NCBI RefSeq assembly: GCF_004136015.1
Contig: NZ_CP024866.1
Location: forward strand, 5,676,066-5,740,065
Source of the DNA: Pseudomonas sp. ACM7
Lineage (GTDB): Bacteria; Pseudomonadota; Gammaproteobacteria; Pseudomonadales; Pseudomonadaceae
Direction of reading: 5' to 3'
DNA length: 64,000 bases
Both the position numbers and the translations under genes were made by a program. Numbering within the stretch: position 1 is the first letter of the stretch; each line of letters begins with the position of its first letter. The notes beneath the pieces were generated by a model. It made no database searches. It had not been told where the DNA came from and worked only from the letters and a program-made list of their open reading frames with translations. Positions 1 to 8,618 of this stretch are shown piece by piece.

Positions 1-4
1 GAGC

Positions 5-481
5 TCACAGGCCGAGGTCGGACAGACCTGGATGGTCGTCAGGGCGACGACCCAGCGGCCAGTGGAACTTGCGGTCACTTTCCTTGATCGGCATGTCGTT
101 GATGCAGGCAAACCGATTGGCCATCAAACCGTTCTCGTCGAACTCCCAGTTTTCGTTGCCGTACGAGCGGAACCAGTTGCCCGAGTCGTCGTGCCATTCG
201 TAGGCATAACGCACGGCGATGCGGTTGCCGGTAAAGGCCCAAAGTTCTTTGATCAGGCGGTAATCCAGTTCCTTGGCCCATTTGCGCGTCAGGAAACCTT
301 TGGCTTCTTCGCGGTTGTAGGCGAACTCGGCGCGGTTACGCCATTTGGTGTCCAGGTTGTAGGCCAGCGACACCCGTTCCGGGTCACGGGAGTTCCAGCC
401 GTCTTCGGCCAGGCGTACTTTCTCGATGGCCGATTCACGGGTGAATGGCGGCAATGGCGGACGAACTTCGGCATTAGACAT
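5..481 (-). CDS. NTF2-like protein of the DUF1348 family
   Basis: A 158-residue soluble protein of the SnoaL/NTF2-like fold. Residues near the N-terminus ([18 protein letters not shown]) and the W-R-N-R-AEF stretch are typical of DUF1348 proteins. No catalytic role is established for the family. The ATG at 481 is preferred over an in-frame codon at 499 because GGGAG lies about 8 bases upstream of it. It lies 57 bases downstream of the TetR-family gene on the same strand and is probably co-transcribed, so it may be the regulator's target. The stop codon is at the very edge of the window. Confidence 0.8.
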   Translation of the reverse strand: MSNAEVRPPLPPFTRESAIEKVRLAEDGWNSRDPERVSLAYNLDTKWRNRAEFAYNREEAKGFLTRKWAKELDYRLIKELWAFTGNRIAVRYAYEWHDDSGNWFRSYGNENWEFDENGLMANRFACINDMPIKESDRKFHWPLGRRPDDHPGLSDLGL

Positions 482-537
482 TAATAGTCTCCCTATCAAA
501 GTAAAGTTCTAGCAAATTGTCGGGCTTGGTTTAAGTG

Positions 538-1101
538 TTACAGGTCCAATAACTTTCGCGCCATGCATTGCGCATTATCGGCGGCACTGTGATCACCCAT
601 GACAAGCGCCACGGTAATGGCACCGTCGATCAGGATCAGCAGCTGTTTGGCCAGCGTCTCCGGGTCTGTGGCGCCATGTTCGGTGCAGAGCTCGCGCACG
701 TAGTCGAGCAGCTTCTGTTTATGGTCTTTGGCAACCAGGCGAACCGGGTCTTGCGGGTCGCCGGTTTCGCCGCTGGTATTGATGAATGCACAGCCACGGA
801 AGCCTTCGGAGGCAAACCAGGCCTTGAGTACGGTAAACAGGTTGAGCAGCCGGTCGGCCGGTGTTTCGGCCTGGTCGACTTCGCTTTTGTACCAGTGCAT
901 CCAGCGCACATCACGGCGTTGCAGGGCCGCGACGGTGAGCTCCTCCTTGTTGGCGAAGTAGCGGTAAATACTCTTTCTGGAGACGCCGGCGGTTTTCACC
1001 AGAAGATCCATCCCGGTGGCAGCGATGCCACTTTTGTAGATCAACTTTTCGGTGACATCCAGAATGATGTCGCGTGTGTCGTTGCTGGTGATTTCGTTCA
1101 T
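538..1101 (-). CDS. TetR/AcrR-family transcriptional regulator
   Basis: A 187-residue one-domain repressor. The N-terminal helix-turn-helix reads T-G-M-D-L-L-V-K-T-A-G-V-S-R-K-S-I-Y-R-Y-F with N-K-E-E-L after it, the classic TetR DNA-binding signature. The C-terminal half is the ligand-binding and dimerisation part and gives no clue to the inducer. Start choice is uncertain: ATG 1101 has no strong ribosome site at normal spacing, and an in-frame TTG at 1137 would add 12 residues. A perfect 14-base palindrome sits just upstream of the ATG, so self-repression is likely. The NTF2-like gene follows on the same strand. Confidence 0.87.
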   Translation of the reverse strand: MNEITSNDTRDIILDVTEKLIYKSGIAATGMDLLVKTAGVSRKSIYRYFANKEELTVAALQRRDVRWMHWYKSEVDQAETPADRLLNLFTVLKAWFASEGFRGCAFINTSGETGDPQDPVRLVAKDHKQKLLDYVRELCTEHGATDPETLAKQLLILIDGAITVALVMGDHSAADNAQCMARKLLDL

Positions 1102-1113
1102 GCGGCGAACAGT

Positions 1114-1127
1114 AGAACGATCGTTCT
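1114..1127. promoter_or_regulatory. Probable TetR operator palindrome
   Basis: AGAACGATCGTTCT is a perfect 14-base palindrome 13 bases upstream of the preferred TetR-gene ATG. TetR-family repressors commonly bind such sites over their own promoters. The assignment to this regulator is inference from position. If translation starts at TTG 1137 the palindrome would lie inside the coding region, which favours the ATG start. Confidence 0.55.
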
Positions 1128-1167
1128 CCTTGGTCAAGCAGATATTTTTGTCGCCTGAAAAACCGCT

Positions 1168-1232
1168 TTCGCGAGCAAGCCCGCTCCCACATTTGAAATG
1201 CGTTCCCTTGTGGGAGCCGGCTTGCTCGCGAA
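1168..1232. repeat. REP-type inverted repeat pair (family A)
   Basis: Two oppositely oriented copies of the Pseudomonas REP-like unit (core GAGCAAGCCCGCTCCCAC) at 1168-1191 and 1209-1232, separated by 17 bases. The right arm has one mismatch (GAGCCGG). It lies between the divergent TetR gene and pssA. The same family recurs at 9662, 13551, 15752, 22058 and 50158. Confidence 0.9.
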
Positions 1233-1318
1233 GGGGCCTTTACAGACACTAACAAGACCCAAGGCAATCCATGGTGTAAGCTCTCGGGTTCTTCGGATTC
1301 GACCTTTTTGCGAGCCCT

Positions 1319-2662
1319 ATGCCGTCGCTTTTCAAACGCTCTCTGCTGCCCAAACTGCGCAGTTTTCCGCTGACCGCCGATGCCGTCACCATCCTTTCTG
1401 GCGCTGCCGAGTTTCGTCGTTGCCTGCTGGAAAAGATCGCCAGCGCCACCCAGCGCATTTATATCGTCGCGCTCTATTTGCAACAGGATGAAGCCGGCCA
1501 GGAAATTCTCGATGCCTTGCACGCGGCCAAACTGGCGCGTCCGGAACTGGACGTGGTGGTGGTCGTTGACTGGCTGCGCGCCCAGCGCGGTTTGATCGGC
1601 GCCGGCAAGCAGCCAGGCAACTCGGCCTGGTATCAGGAAACCACCCGTACTCATGCCAGTGAAGTGCCGGTGTATGGCGTCCCCGTGCAGACCCGAGAGC
1701 TGTTCGGCGTGCTGCATTTGAAAGGCTTCGTGATCGATGATTGTGTGATCTACAGCGGCGCAAGTCTGAACAACGTCTATCTGCACAAGTTCGACAAATA
1801 CCGCTACGACCGTTATCACCTGCTACAGAACAGCGCCCTGGCCGATTCGATGCAGCACCTGGTCCAGCACGGTCTGATCGCCTCCAAAGCGGTGCATCGT
1901 CTCGATTTACCGAACCTGCCGACCACCCGCAGCCTGCGCAACGACATCGGCGATCTGCGCAGCCGCCTCAAGCACGCGGCGTACGACACCACGACAGGCA
2001 CCACGGAAAAGGGCGGTTTGTCGGTCAGCCCATTGCTCGGTGTCGGCAAGAACAACCCGTTGAGCCGAGTGATTTGCGAGTTGATCGCCAGTGCTCATCA
2101 TCAACTGACCATCTGCACGCCGTACTTCAACCTGCCGCTGCCCGTGACCCGGGAAATCAACCGGGCACTGGCGCGGGGCGTGAAGATCGACATCATCGTC
2201 GGCGACAAGACGGCCAACGACTTCTACATCCCGCCGAACGAACCGTTCAAGGTGATTTCGGCGCTGCCGTACCTTTACGAAATCAGCCTGCGGCGTTTCG
2301 CCAAGCGTCATCATCGCAGTGTCGACAGCGGCCAGCTGAACCTGCATCTGTGGCATGACGGCGACAACACCTACCACCTCAAGGGCATGTGGATCGATCA
2401 GCGCTACACCTTGCTGACCGGCAACAACCTCAACCCGCGCGCGTTCCGACTCGACCTGGAAAACGCCTTGCTGATCGATGATCCGAAAGGCGAGTTGTTG
2501 GAGCCGCGTCGCAAAGAGCTGGCGGAGATTTTCGAGAACACCCGCCGGATCGAGCGTTATCAGGAACTGGAAACGCTGCTGGAATACCCGGCGGCGGTGG
2601 CCAAGTTTCTCAAACGCGTGAGTCGGGTGCGGATCGAGCGGTTGCTCTATCGCATTCTGTAA
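1319..2662 (+). CDS. pssA: CDP-diacylglycerol--serine O-phosphatidyltransferase
   Basis: Makes phosphatidylserine from CDP-diacylglycerol and L-serine, the first step to phosphatidylethanolamine. It belongs to the phospholipase D superfamily type of PssA found in enterobacteria and pseudomonads. The 447 residues match the family (E. coli about 451). Two HKD motifs are visible: H133-L-K135 with D140/D141, and H353-L-K355 with D360, each followed by an S/G-N-N-L-N type loop. There is no signal peptide or membrane segment, as expected for this ribosome- and membrane-associated enzyme. It is a single-gene unit flanked by repeat elements on both sides. Confidence 0.95.
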   Translation: MPSLFKRSLLPKLRSFPLTADAVTILSGAAEFRRCLLEKIASATQRIYIVALYLQQDEAGQEILDALHAAKLARPELDVVVVVDWLRAQRGLIGAGKQPGNSAWYQETTRTHASEVPVYGVPVQTRELFGVLHLKGFVIDDCVIYSGASLNNVYLHKFDKYRYDRYHLLQNSALADSMQHLVQHGLIASKAVHRLDLPNLPTTRSLRNDIGDLRSRLKHAAYDTTTGTTEKGGLSVSPLLGVGKNNPLSRVICELIASAHHQLTICTPYFNLPLPVTREINRALARGVKIDIIVGDKTANDFYIPPNEPFKVISALPYLYEISLRRFAKRHHRSVDSGQLNLHLWHDGDNTYHLKGMWIDQRYTLLTGNNLNPRAFRLDLENALLIDDPKGELLEPRRKELAEIFENTRRIERYQELETLLEYPAAVAKFLKRVSRVRIERLLYRIL

Positions 2663-2672
2663 GGCTTAAAGC

Positions 2673-2750
2673 AAAAGATCGCAGCCTCCGGCAGCTCCTA
2701 CAGGACGTACCTCATTCCAATGTAGGAGCTGCCGGAGGCTGCGATCTTTT
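2673..2750. repeat. Long perfect inverted repeat (family B), likely also terminator
   Basis: Two 30-base arms (2673-2702 and 2721-2750) are exact reverse complements with an 18-base loop. The core is AGGAGCTGCCGGAGGCTGCG. The second arm ends in a run of T, so transcripts from pssA would form a strong hairpin followed by U residues. The same family recurs at 14839, 22414 and 47607. Confidence 0.85.
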
Positions 2751-2768
2751 TGCAGACAACGCCGACGT

Positions 2769-3140
2769 TTAGTTCAACCCCAACTTCCCACGCAACGTCG
2801 ACAAGTCCTCAGCCAGTGTATTCACCGGCCCGACCAGCGCCTTGCGGTCGTTTTCTTTCACCTTGTCATACGCCTCGAAACCACCGTCTTTGGTTTTGTA
2901 CTTGGCCAGCGTCTTGTTCACCGTCGCGAAGTTCTTGTCGATTTTGGCAATGAAGACCGCGTCCTGCTTTTCGATCTGCGGACGGAACAAATCGACGATT
3001 TTCTTCGCACCGTCGATGTTGCCCTGGAAGTCATAAAGATCGGTGTGGCTGTAGCGATCTTCTTCACCGGAGATCTTGGTCGCAGCGACTTCTTCAAGCA
3101 GGGCGGCGGCGCCGCCAACCACTTTTTCCGGGGCGTCGAG
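2769..3140 (-). pseudogene. C-terminal remnant of efeO (imelysin/M75-type iron-uptake protein)
   Basis: About 120 codons that match the EfeO C-terminus: [21 protein letters not shown], and the ending [13 protein letters not shown]. EfeO is the periplasmic partner of the EfeUOB ferrous-iron importer and is normally several hundred residues with a signal peptide. The N-terminal part is absent. The reading frame runs directly out of an efeB fragment ([10 protein letters not shown]), so the junction near 3140 joins two genes. It cannot make a working EfeO. Confidence 0.8.
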
Positions 3141-3640
3141 CTTGGTCAACTTGCCTTCAGGGTCCTTGGCATAGTCCGGGACCTGGGTTTCATGCTCGCC
3201 GCCCATCGCCGCCCATCGCCGCACCGGTGCTCTTGACCCGGCCGAGAATGCTTTGCTGTTCCTGCAGCGGCGTGCGGTCCCAGCGCTCGACGAAGTTGCG
3301 GATGATCCGCACGGCCTGTTAGCTGCCATTGGCCGCCCAGGTTGGTTCGTCGCTGCCGGGCTGAAACCAGACGATGCTGTCCATTGACTTGGCATTGTTG
3401 GAATCGGGGTTGGCCGAGCCGTCGCGAAAACCGAGAAAGTTGCGCGCACTTTGCGCAGGCATTCCGGGTTTTGCCGGGGCCTGGGGCGGCACGCAGCCTT
3501 CCTGTTTCCAACGCACCAGCAGTAAGTCCGGTAGGTTTTTCACGATGTCGCGCAGGGCGTGGATGTTGGTGTCGGTGGTGTTGGAGCAGAACTGCACACT
3601 GAGGTCGCCGTGGCGGCAATCGGTTTGGAACCGGTCGGCG
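3140..3640 (-). pseudogene. Internal remnant of efeB (Dyp-type haem peroxidase)
   Basis: Central part of EfeB, the periplasmic haem peroxidase of the EfeUOB system. Recognisable pieces are [31 protein letters not shown] (the GxxDG-like haem-pocket region) and the [10 protein letters not shown] stretch. Three lesions are visible: both ends are missing, a TAA at 3319-3321 replaces the expected tyrosine in GGS-Y-QAVRII, and a tandem 10-base duplication at 3201-3220 shifts the frame. The homologous reading resumes after the duplication ([12 protein letters not shown]). Intact EfeB is about 420-430 residues. Confidence 0.85.
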
Positions 3641-3962
3641 CGTGATCGAGAGAAACGTGCAGCGACTGTTTGATCGAACGCGCGACTTTGCGCATCCAGA
3701 ACACCATGGAGCCGAGAATGCCCACGGCGACCAGGCCGACCACGCCTTCAAACAGTTCCTGTTGCTTCTGCGGGAACTCGGCACTGACCAGTTCCAGGCC
3801 CCCGCCCACTAGCAGCGCGAGGGCCGCGGCAAGAAATACGCCGATCCACACCGCCGGCATCCACTGACCTCGACCGGTCTGCTTGAGGTAGCTGGCGATG
3901 ATGCCAACGATCAGCGCGGCTTCAATGCCTTCGCGCAGCATGATCAGAAAAGGAACAAGCAT
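3620..3962 (-). pseudogene. 5' remnant of efeU (FTR1-family iron permease)
   Basis: Begins MLVPFLIMLREGIEAALIVG. The first REXXE iron-binding motif (REGIE, residues 10-14) is intact. About 110 residues with three hydrophobic segments follow, then the frame leaves the family near 3625, where efeB sequence starts in another frame. Intact permeases are about 270-280 residues with seven segments and a second REXXE motif, which is lost here. The start codon and a Fur-like site upstream remain, so the remnant may still be transcribed. Confidence 0.85.
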
Positions 3963-4002
3963 TCAGCACCGCGGCGTCATTAGATGGGTTGCTAATTTGC
4001 AA

Positions 4003-4021
4003 CATAATGACACTCATTCCC
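4003..4021 (-). promoter_or_regulatory. Fur-box-like site upstream of the efe remnant
   Basis: CATAATGACACTCATTCCC matches the 19-base Fur consensus at 14 positions by my count. It lies about 40 bases upstream of the efeU start codon in a short AT-richer gap. Iron repression of efe genes is well known. The assignment here is from sequence similarity only. Confidence 0.45.
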
Positions 4022-4079
4022 AAATGGCATTTATTGGCATTTACCTGAGCCTAACCTGAACGCATTGTTCAATGCGTCG

Positions 4080-5087
4080 TCAAAACAGCGGATTCACCCG
4101 ATCGTTGTACACCTCGATCAACTGATCATAGCGGCGGCCGATCCGCTCGAAGTCATCACTCAGCTGTTGTGGCGAGGCGTTGGCCGCCCAGTCGTCGCGC
4201 AGCCTGTTAACGGCATCCAGATAGTTCTTGCCGGGTGAACGCACATAGTTCCAGATGTTTTCCGGGTAATCGGCGTTGCTGGTTGCCGGGTTGGCTTGCA
4301 AGTAACGGGTGCCGTCGTCCCAGGCCTGTTGAAGCTTGAGTGTCGCGTCGCTCAGGTCACTGGAGGTAAAGGTCTGTTCGCGAACACGGCTGTCGAGCTT
4401 GAGCATGAGGGTTCGCGCTTCGAGCATGTAGGTGAGGATGTGCGCGTACTTGAGTTGATCCCGAGTCTTTAGTTGTTCGAGCTGGACCTGTCGCAAACCT
4501 TGATCCTGGGTATCAAGCGCACGGCGCAGGTGGTCAGAGGCGTTGAGGTAGTCGTTGACTAGCGGGATAAACAGGTTGTCGCGCTCGGCCTTATCTGCAG
4601 GGCTGACCGAATAGAGCGGCGTGGGGCTGAAAAAATCGAATTTCTCGGCCGCTTGGTTGGCCGCCGTCAGCGACGCTTCAAAGCGATTTTGCAACGGTAT
4701 CAACTCAGGTGCCGACCTCTGAAGATTCTCTTTTCGCACTGGGTCCAACCGGCAAATGTAAACATCGTTGGCTCTCCGGTAGTTGAGCCGCTCGCGGAGG
4801 CTGACCATCGGGTCGAAGTCTTCGGGAAAACGCGCTTTCAAGGTTGGATCGGCTTTGCGGTCCCGGTTCAGGTAGGTGGTGTAGGCGTGACGCCAGCGGC
4901 TGTCGACTGAGTTCAGGCAGGCAATCAACGGACGCAGGGCGCTAGCCTTTTCCCGTTCGGCGAGGTCGGGTTCATGGATCCAGCGCTGAATTGGGGTCAG
5001 GAGGGTGCTTTGATGCTCTCTCAACATACCGAGAAAGGTGACTGTCAGCACGGCGGTAATTGCGATTGCCTTAACGCGTTTGTTCAT
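4080..5087 (-). CDS. DUF3829 (YiiG-like) exported protein
   Basis: A 335-residue protein of unknown function. Residues 5-22 form a hydrophobic N-terminal segment after a basic start (MNKRVK), so it is probably exported or anchored in the inner membrane. I see no lipobox cysteine, although some YiiG relatives are lipoproteins. The rest is helical and charged, with Q-x-x-Q and coiled-coil-like stretches, consistent with the DUF3829 family. The ATG at 5087 overlaps the stop of the J-like gene (ATGA), showing translational coupling to that gene and hscC. The family assignment is moderately sure and no role is known. Confidence 0.7.
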   Translation of the reverse strand: MNKRVKAIAITAVLTVTFLGMLREHQSTLLTPIQRWIHEPDLAEREKASALRPLIACLNSVDSRWRHAYTTYLNRDRKADPTLKARFPEDFDPMVSLRERLNYRRANDVYICRLDPVRKENLQRSAPELIPLQNRFEASLTAANQAAEKFDFFSPTPLYSVSPADKAERDNLFIPLVNDYLNASDHLRRALDTQDQGLRQVQLEQLKTRDQLKYAHILTYMLEARTLMLKLDSRVREQTFTSSDLSDATLKLQQAWDDGTRYLQANPATSNADYPENIWNYVRSPGKNYLDAVNRLRDDWAANASPQQLSDDFERIGRRYDQLIEVYNDRVNPLF

Positions 5088-6769
5088 CGATGACCCTCCT
5101 GCGCGCGTGATTGCCCATACCATTGCTCCTGCGTGGGGGCGATCCGGCATTCCTGACGGCTGTCGAGGGGCCCACTGCAACTGCGTTTGGAAAAAGGTTG
5201 TAATCCTTGATCCGGGCCCATCAACTGACTGCTGGCAATGGTGTAAAACAGGAGCGTCAGACCAATGACCCCAATCATCAGAGCAATCGACGGTGCGCGT
5301 CCCAAAGCGGGCAGCCGAACCTTGGGAGGCTTGATGTGCAGCGTTTCCGGCCAGGCGATACGACTCAATCCTCCTAGCGCTAGCACCACCACCGTGTAGC
5401 TGGCAAATGCCGCCGCGCCACAACAGGCCCATGTCAGCGCCCCCATCAACCAGCAGGGCAGCAACTCGCGCAGCACTAGCGGCGCAGGGCGTCTGAGGCT
5501 GAGTCGAGGCGAAACAGCGCGACTCAAACGCACGTCCAATGACCAGAACCGGTCCGCCGTCGGGCACCAGACCCACAACAATGCCGCGCTCGGCGTAGCC
5601 AACACGCACAGCCAGAACAGAATCGCGGCAAAGCTTGCGCCGATACCCGATTTATCACTGAGGTATTCACCGGCTGCCCAGGTAAGTGATGCCCCCAGCA
5701 ACCCGGCAAACATGGGCCAGGTCTGGCGGGGCTGCACAAGGGGCTTCCAGAAAAATGGATCGCCGTTTGGCATTTGGCGGCATCGGGCCGGGCCCAGGCG
5801 CTGGAGCTTCTCGCTGAGGGTGCGACAGGCATTCCAGTCCGCTTCAAAAAACCTCCGGGCGAAGGCGCTTCGCTCGGTGTCGGTCATTGGCGTCAGTAAC
5901 AAGCGTGCTGCGCGGCTCTGGGGCTCACGATCATTCAGGTCGGCCAGACGTTCCAGGGTTTCAACAAAAACCTGGTCATCTCGGCGCTGCAACAGTGCCG
6001 TCCAATAAGGTGGCGGGCAACGCCCTTCGATTTCGGCTTCGTTCGCGGCGACGTACCAGTGCTGATGTGAACACAGCGTTTCGAACACGTGGACCGACCA
6101 GAAGCTCGAATCCACCAGTAAACGGGCCAGGGTTTCATTAAACCAGTCGTGGCGTTCGAACGGCTGCAACCAGTCGGCCTGTTTGAGCGCCACAAAGCGC
6201 TCGATGAACGCGTCGACCTGGCCCGCGTCAAGCAACTCGCGCAAGTCCTTTTCCACATGCTTACAGTAAGCGCGAAGCAGCAACTCCAGCGCTTGCGAGG
6301 ATAAATCCAGGCGTTGCCAGGCACTGAGCCAGTTGAACTGCACCAGCCCCCAGGCGGCCAGCAACATCCCGTCGTCGCGCGGTGACAGGCACATCATCAA
6401 CAACTGATCTTCGAACTCTCGGGCGCAGTGAGACACCCGTGCCTGCGCCAGACGTTCATCGAGCCGCTCTACCGTAACGTCTGCCAGTAACTGCTCGGCC
6501 TGTTGCGCTCCGGTGCGCTGTTCAAACCGTACATGTTCCAGCTCGAAACTGAGCTCCGCTTCAAGTGACGGAGCAAGAGCCTGTCGTACAACCGTGGGTT
6601 CGCGGCGGCTCCACTCCATCGCCTGCTCGTAGGCTTCGCGCAGACGCTGAAAACCGGTCGGGTCTTCATCCGGGCGGTGTACCTTGAGAAGCGTTGCGTA
6701 TTGGCGTTTGATGCTGCGTGAGTCAGCATCGGCTTCCAGCCCCAGAATGGCCCAGCAATTCACCGCCAC
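5084..6769 (-). CDS. Membrane J-domain-like co-chaperone, partner of HscC (DjlB/DjlC type)
   Basis: A 561-residue protein. Residues 1-55 form a J-like domain (N-C-W-A-I-L-G-L, then K-R-Q-Y-A-T-L-L-K, then F-Q-R-L-R-E-A-Y-E). The usual HPD tripeptide appears as H31-R-P-D34, so aligned on P-D the histidine is replaced by arginine. A long helical middle region (about 70-320) follows. The C-terminal third has four hydrophobic segments (about 335-350, 360-385, 440-470 and 494-516), so the chaperone partner is held at the membrane. In E. coli, J proteins DjlB and DjlC work with HscC. Here the gene overlaps hscC by 10 bases, which supports the same pairing. The client protein is unknown. Confidence 0.8.
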   Translation of the reverse strand: MAVNCWAILGLEADADSRSIKRQYATLLKVHRPDEDPTGFQRLREAYEQAMEWSRREPTVVRQALAPSLEAELSFELEHVRFEQRTGAQQAEQLLADVTVERLDERLAQARVSHCAREFEDQLLMMCLSPRDDGMLLAAWGLVQFNWLSAWQRLDLSSQALELLLRAYCKHVEKDLRELLDAGQVDAFIERFVALKQADWLQPFERHDWFNETLARLLVDSSFWSVHVFETLCSHQHWYVAANEAEIEGRCPPPYWTALLQRRDDQVFVETLERLADLNDREPQSRAARLLLTPMTDTERSAFARRFFEADWNACRTLSEKLQRLGPARCRQMPNGDPFFWKPLVQPRQTWPMFAGLLGASLTWAAGEYLSDKSGIGASFAAILFWLCVLATPSAALLWVWCPTADRFWSLDVRLSRAVSPRLSLRRPAPLVLRELLPCWLMGALTWACCGAAAFASYTVVVLALGGLSRIAWPETLHIKPPKVRLPALGRAPSIALMIGVIGLTLLFYTIASSQLMGPDQGLQPFSKRSCSGPLDSRQECRIAPTQEQWYGQSRAQEGHR

Positions 6770-8463
6770 AGCCCCTGTTCCAGTTCATCGAGCTGTTGCG
6801 TCAGTTGCAAGCGCAGTTCGCGTATCGCTCGTTCGTCCTGGGTGTTGAGCATCTGCTGGAAACGGTTGGCCATGTGATCGAGCCGTTGGCGCAAATCGCC
6901 GAGGCTTTCCTGATAGAGGCGCTCGAGACGGGCATTTAGCAGGCTGTTGACCTGTTGCTCGCGCGGGTGAACCTTGAGGTTGGCCAGCGCAGTCAGGCGT
7001 TGCTGAATCTCTTTAGGGGCGAGTACACCGGGATTGTTTTCGATCACCAGGGTCCGACGCTCACCGGTACGATTTATCAGCGCCTCGGCTTCGAGCAGGC
7101 CGTTGTTATCGTAAGTGAAGCGTACATCGATGCTGATCTCGCCAGCCGGCGCCACGGGCACCTCGATGTCCATTTCCCCCAGATAAATGTTTTCTTTTAC
7201 CCAACGACTTTCGCCCTGGTAAATCTTCAACTGCACAACGCGCTGATGGTGGCGCAGGGTCGAGACGGTTTTGACCCGGCTCACCGGGACCACGCAGTTA
7301 CGCTCGATAATTGGCAGGTAATGACCCGCTTGCGTACTTTCGCCGACGCTGACCGCGACTTCGATGCCCAAGGTGTAGGGGCAAACATCGGTCAACACCA
7401 CCTCTTCGAGTGCGGCATCCCGTGCCTTCAGGGCTGCCTGCACCGCTGCGCCCAGTGCAATCGATTCGTCCGGGTTAAGCGCAATCGAAGGGAACCGACC
7501 GAACAACCCGGCCACCATCCGCCGGATCATTGGCATGCGGGTCGTGCCGCCCACCAGCAGGACTTCATCCAGCTCCGATGGCCGAATACGCGCGTCGCGC
7601 AGCGCGGTTTCGATCGGTGTGCGCAGACGCACGAGCAGCGGCGCGCAGAGTTCGGCCAACTGTGTCTGGGTGAACGTCTGCTCCCATTGACCGGAGCCAT
7701 GGCGCAGGACGAAGGTCGCGCTGTCGGCCTGGCCAAGGGCATGGCGCACGCGCTCGGCTTCGCGGCGCAGGCGATGGGCGATAGTCGGTTCCGTCGGTGA
7801 GGGCATGTCGCTACAGTTGGCGTGTGCGGCGACAAAGGCCTGAACCAGCACGGTGTCGAAGTCTTCGCCGCCGAGAAAGTTGTCGCCAGCGCTGGCGCGC
7901 ACTTCCATGACGCCGTCGAACAGTTCGAGGATCGACACATCGAAGGTGCCGCCACCGAGGTCGAACACCAGAAACGAACTGGCGCTGTCGCGTTGATGCA
8001 GTCCATAAGCGAGGGCCGCGGCAGTCGGTTCGTTGATCAGTCGTTCGACCTTGAGGCCGGCCAATTCGCCAGCGATTTTCGTGGCTTTGCGTTGAGCGTC
8101 GTTGAAATAGGCGGGTACGCTGATCACTGCTTCAGTGACAGTTTCTCCGTAGAGGCGTTCGACGTCTTCCTTCAGGCTGCGCAACACCAGTGCCGACAGC
8201 TCTTCCGGGCGGAACGATCGGGTGCCGAGACGAAGTTCATGAGCGCTGCCCATGTGTCGTTTGAACAATGCCGCCGTCAACTGTGGATGAGTCTGCAAAC
8301 GTTCCTTTGCAGCCTGACCGACCAGCACTCGACCTTCGTCGTCAAGGCCCACCACGCTTGGGGTCAGTAGACTTTCCAGAGCGTTGGGAACCAGTTCGGG
8401 CGCGCCGTTGCGCCAAACGGCAACCAGGCTATTGGTGGTGCCCAAATCAATGCCGACGATCAT
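6760..8463 (-). CDS. hscC: Hsp70-family chaperone HscC
   Basis: A 567-residue Hsp70, shorter than DnaK (about 638) and close to E. coli HscC (556). The nucleotide-binding domain shows [14 protein letters not shown] at residues 4-17, [21 protein letters not shown] and [11 protein letters not shown] substrate-binding domain and a short helical lid follow. HscC is a specialised Hsp70 that works with its own J proteins rather than DnaJ. It is the first gene of a three-gene operon with the J-like and DUF3829 genes. It is divergent from the AraC-type gene, with 155 bases between start codons. Confidence 0.93.
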   Translation of the reverse strand: MIVGIDLGTTNSLVAVWRNGAPELVPNALESLLTPSVVGLDDEGRVLVGQAAKERLQTHPQLTAALFKRHMGSAHELRLGTRSFRPEELSALVLRSLKEDVERLYGETVTEAVISVPAYFNDAQRKATKIAGELAGLKVERLINEPTAAALAYGLHQRDSASSFLVFDLGGGTFDVSILELFDGVMEVRASAGDNFLGGEDFDTVLVQAFVAAHANCSDMPSPTEPTIAHRLRREAERVRHALGQADSATFVLRHGSGQWEQTFTQTQLAELCAPLLVRLRTPIETALRDARIRPSELDEVLLVGGTTRMPMIRRMVAGLFGRFPSIALNPDESIALGAAVQAALKARDAALEEVVLTDVCPYTLGIEVAVSVGESTQAGHYLPIIERNCVVPVSRVKTVSTLRHHQRVVQLKIYQGESRWVKENIYLGEMDIEVPVAPAGEISIDVRFTYDNNGLLEAEALINRTGERRTLVIENNPGVLAPKEIQQRLTALANLKVHPREQQVNSLLNARLERLYQESLGDLRQRLDHMANRFQQMLNTQDERAIRELRLQLTQQLDELEQGLWR

Positions 8464-8618
8464 TACGTTTACAGCTCCATGTCAATTCGGGAATTCCCGG
8501 CAACAGCCTATCGGCCACAGGGCCAGGTAGTTGAGCCGCCTTTTGCGCAGGACTGGCTTTTTACTCCGTGCTGCCTAAGATGGCCAACAGAATAATTCAG
8601 TGCACCCGAGTGACGTAT

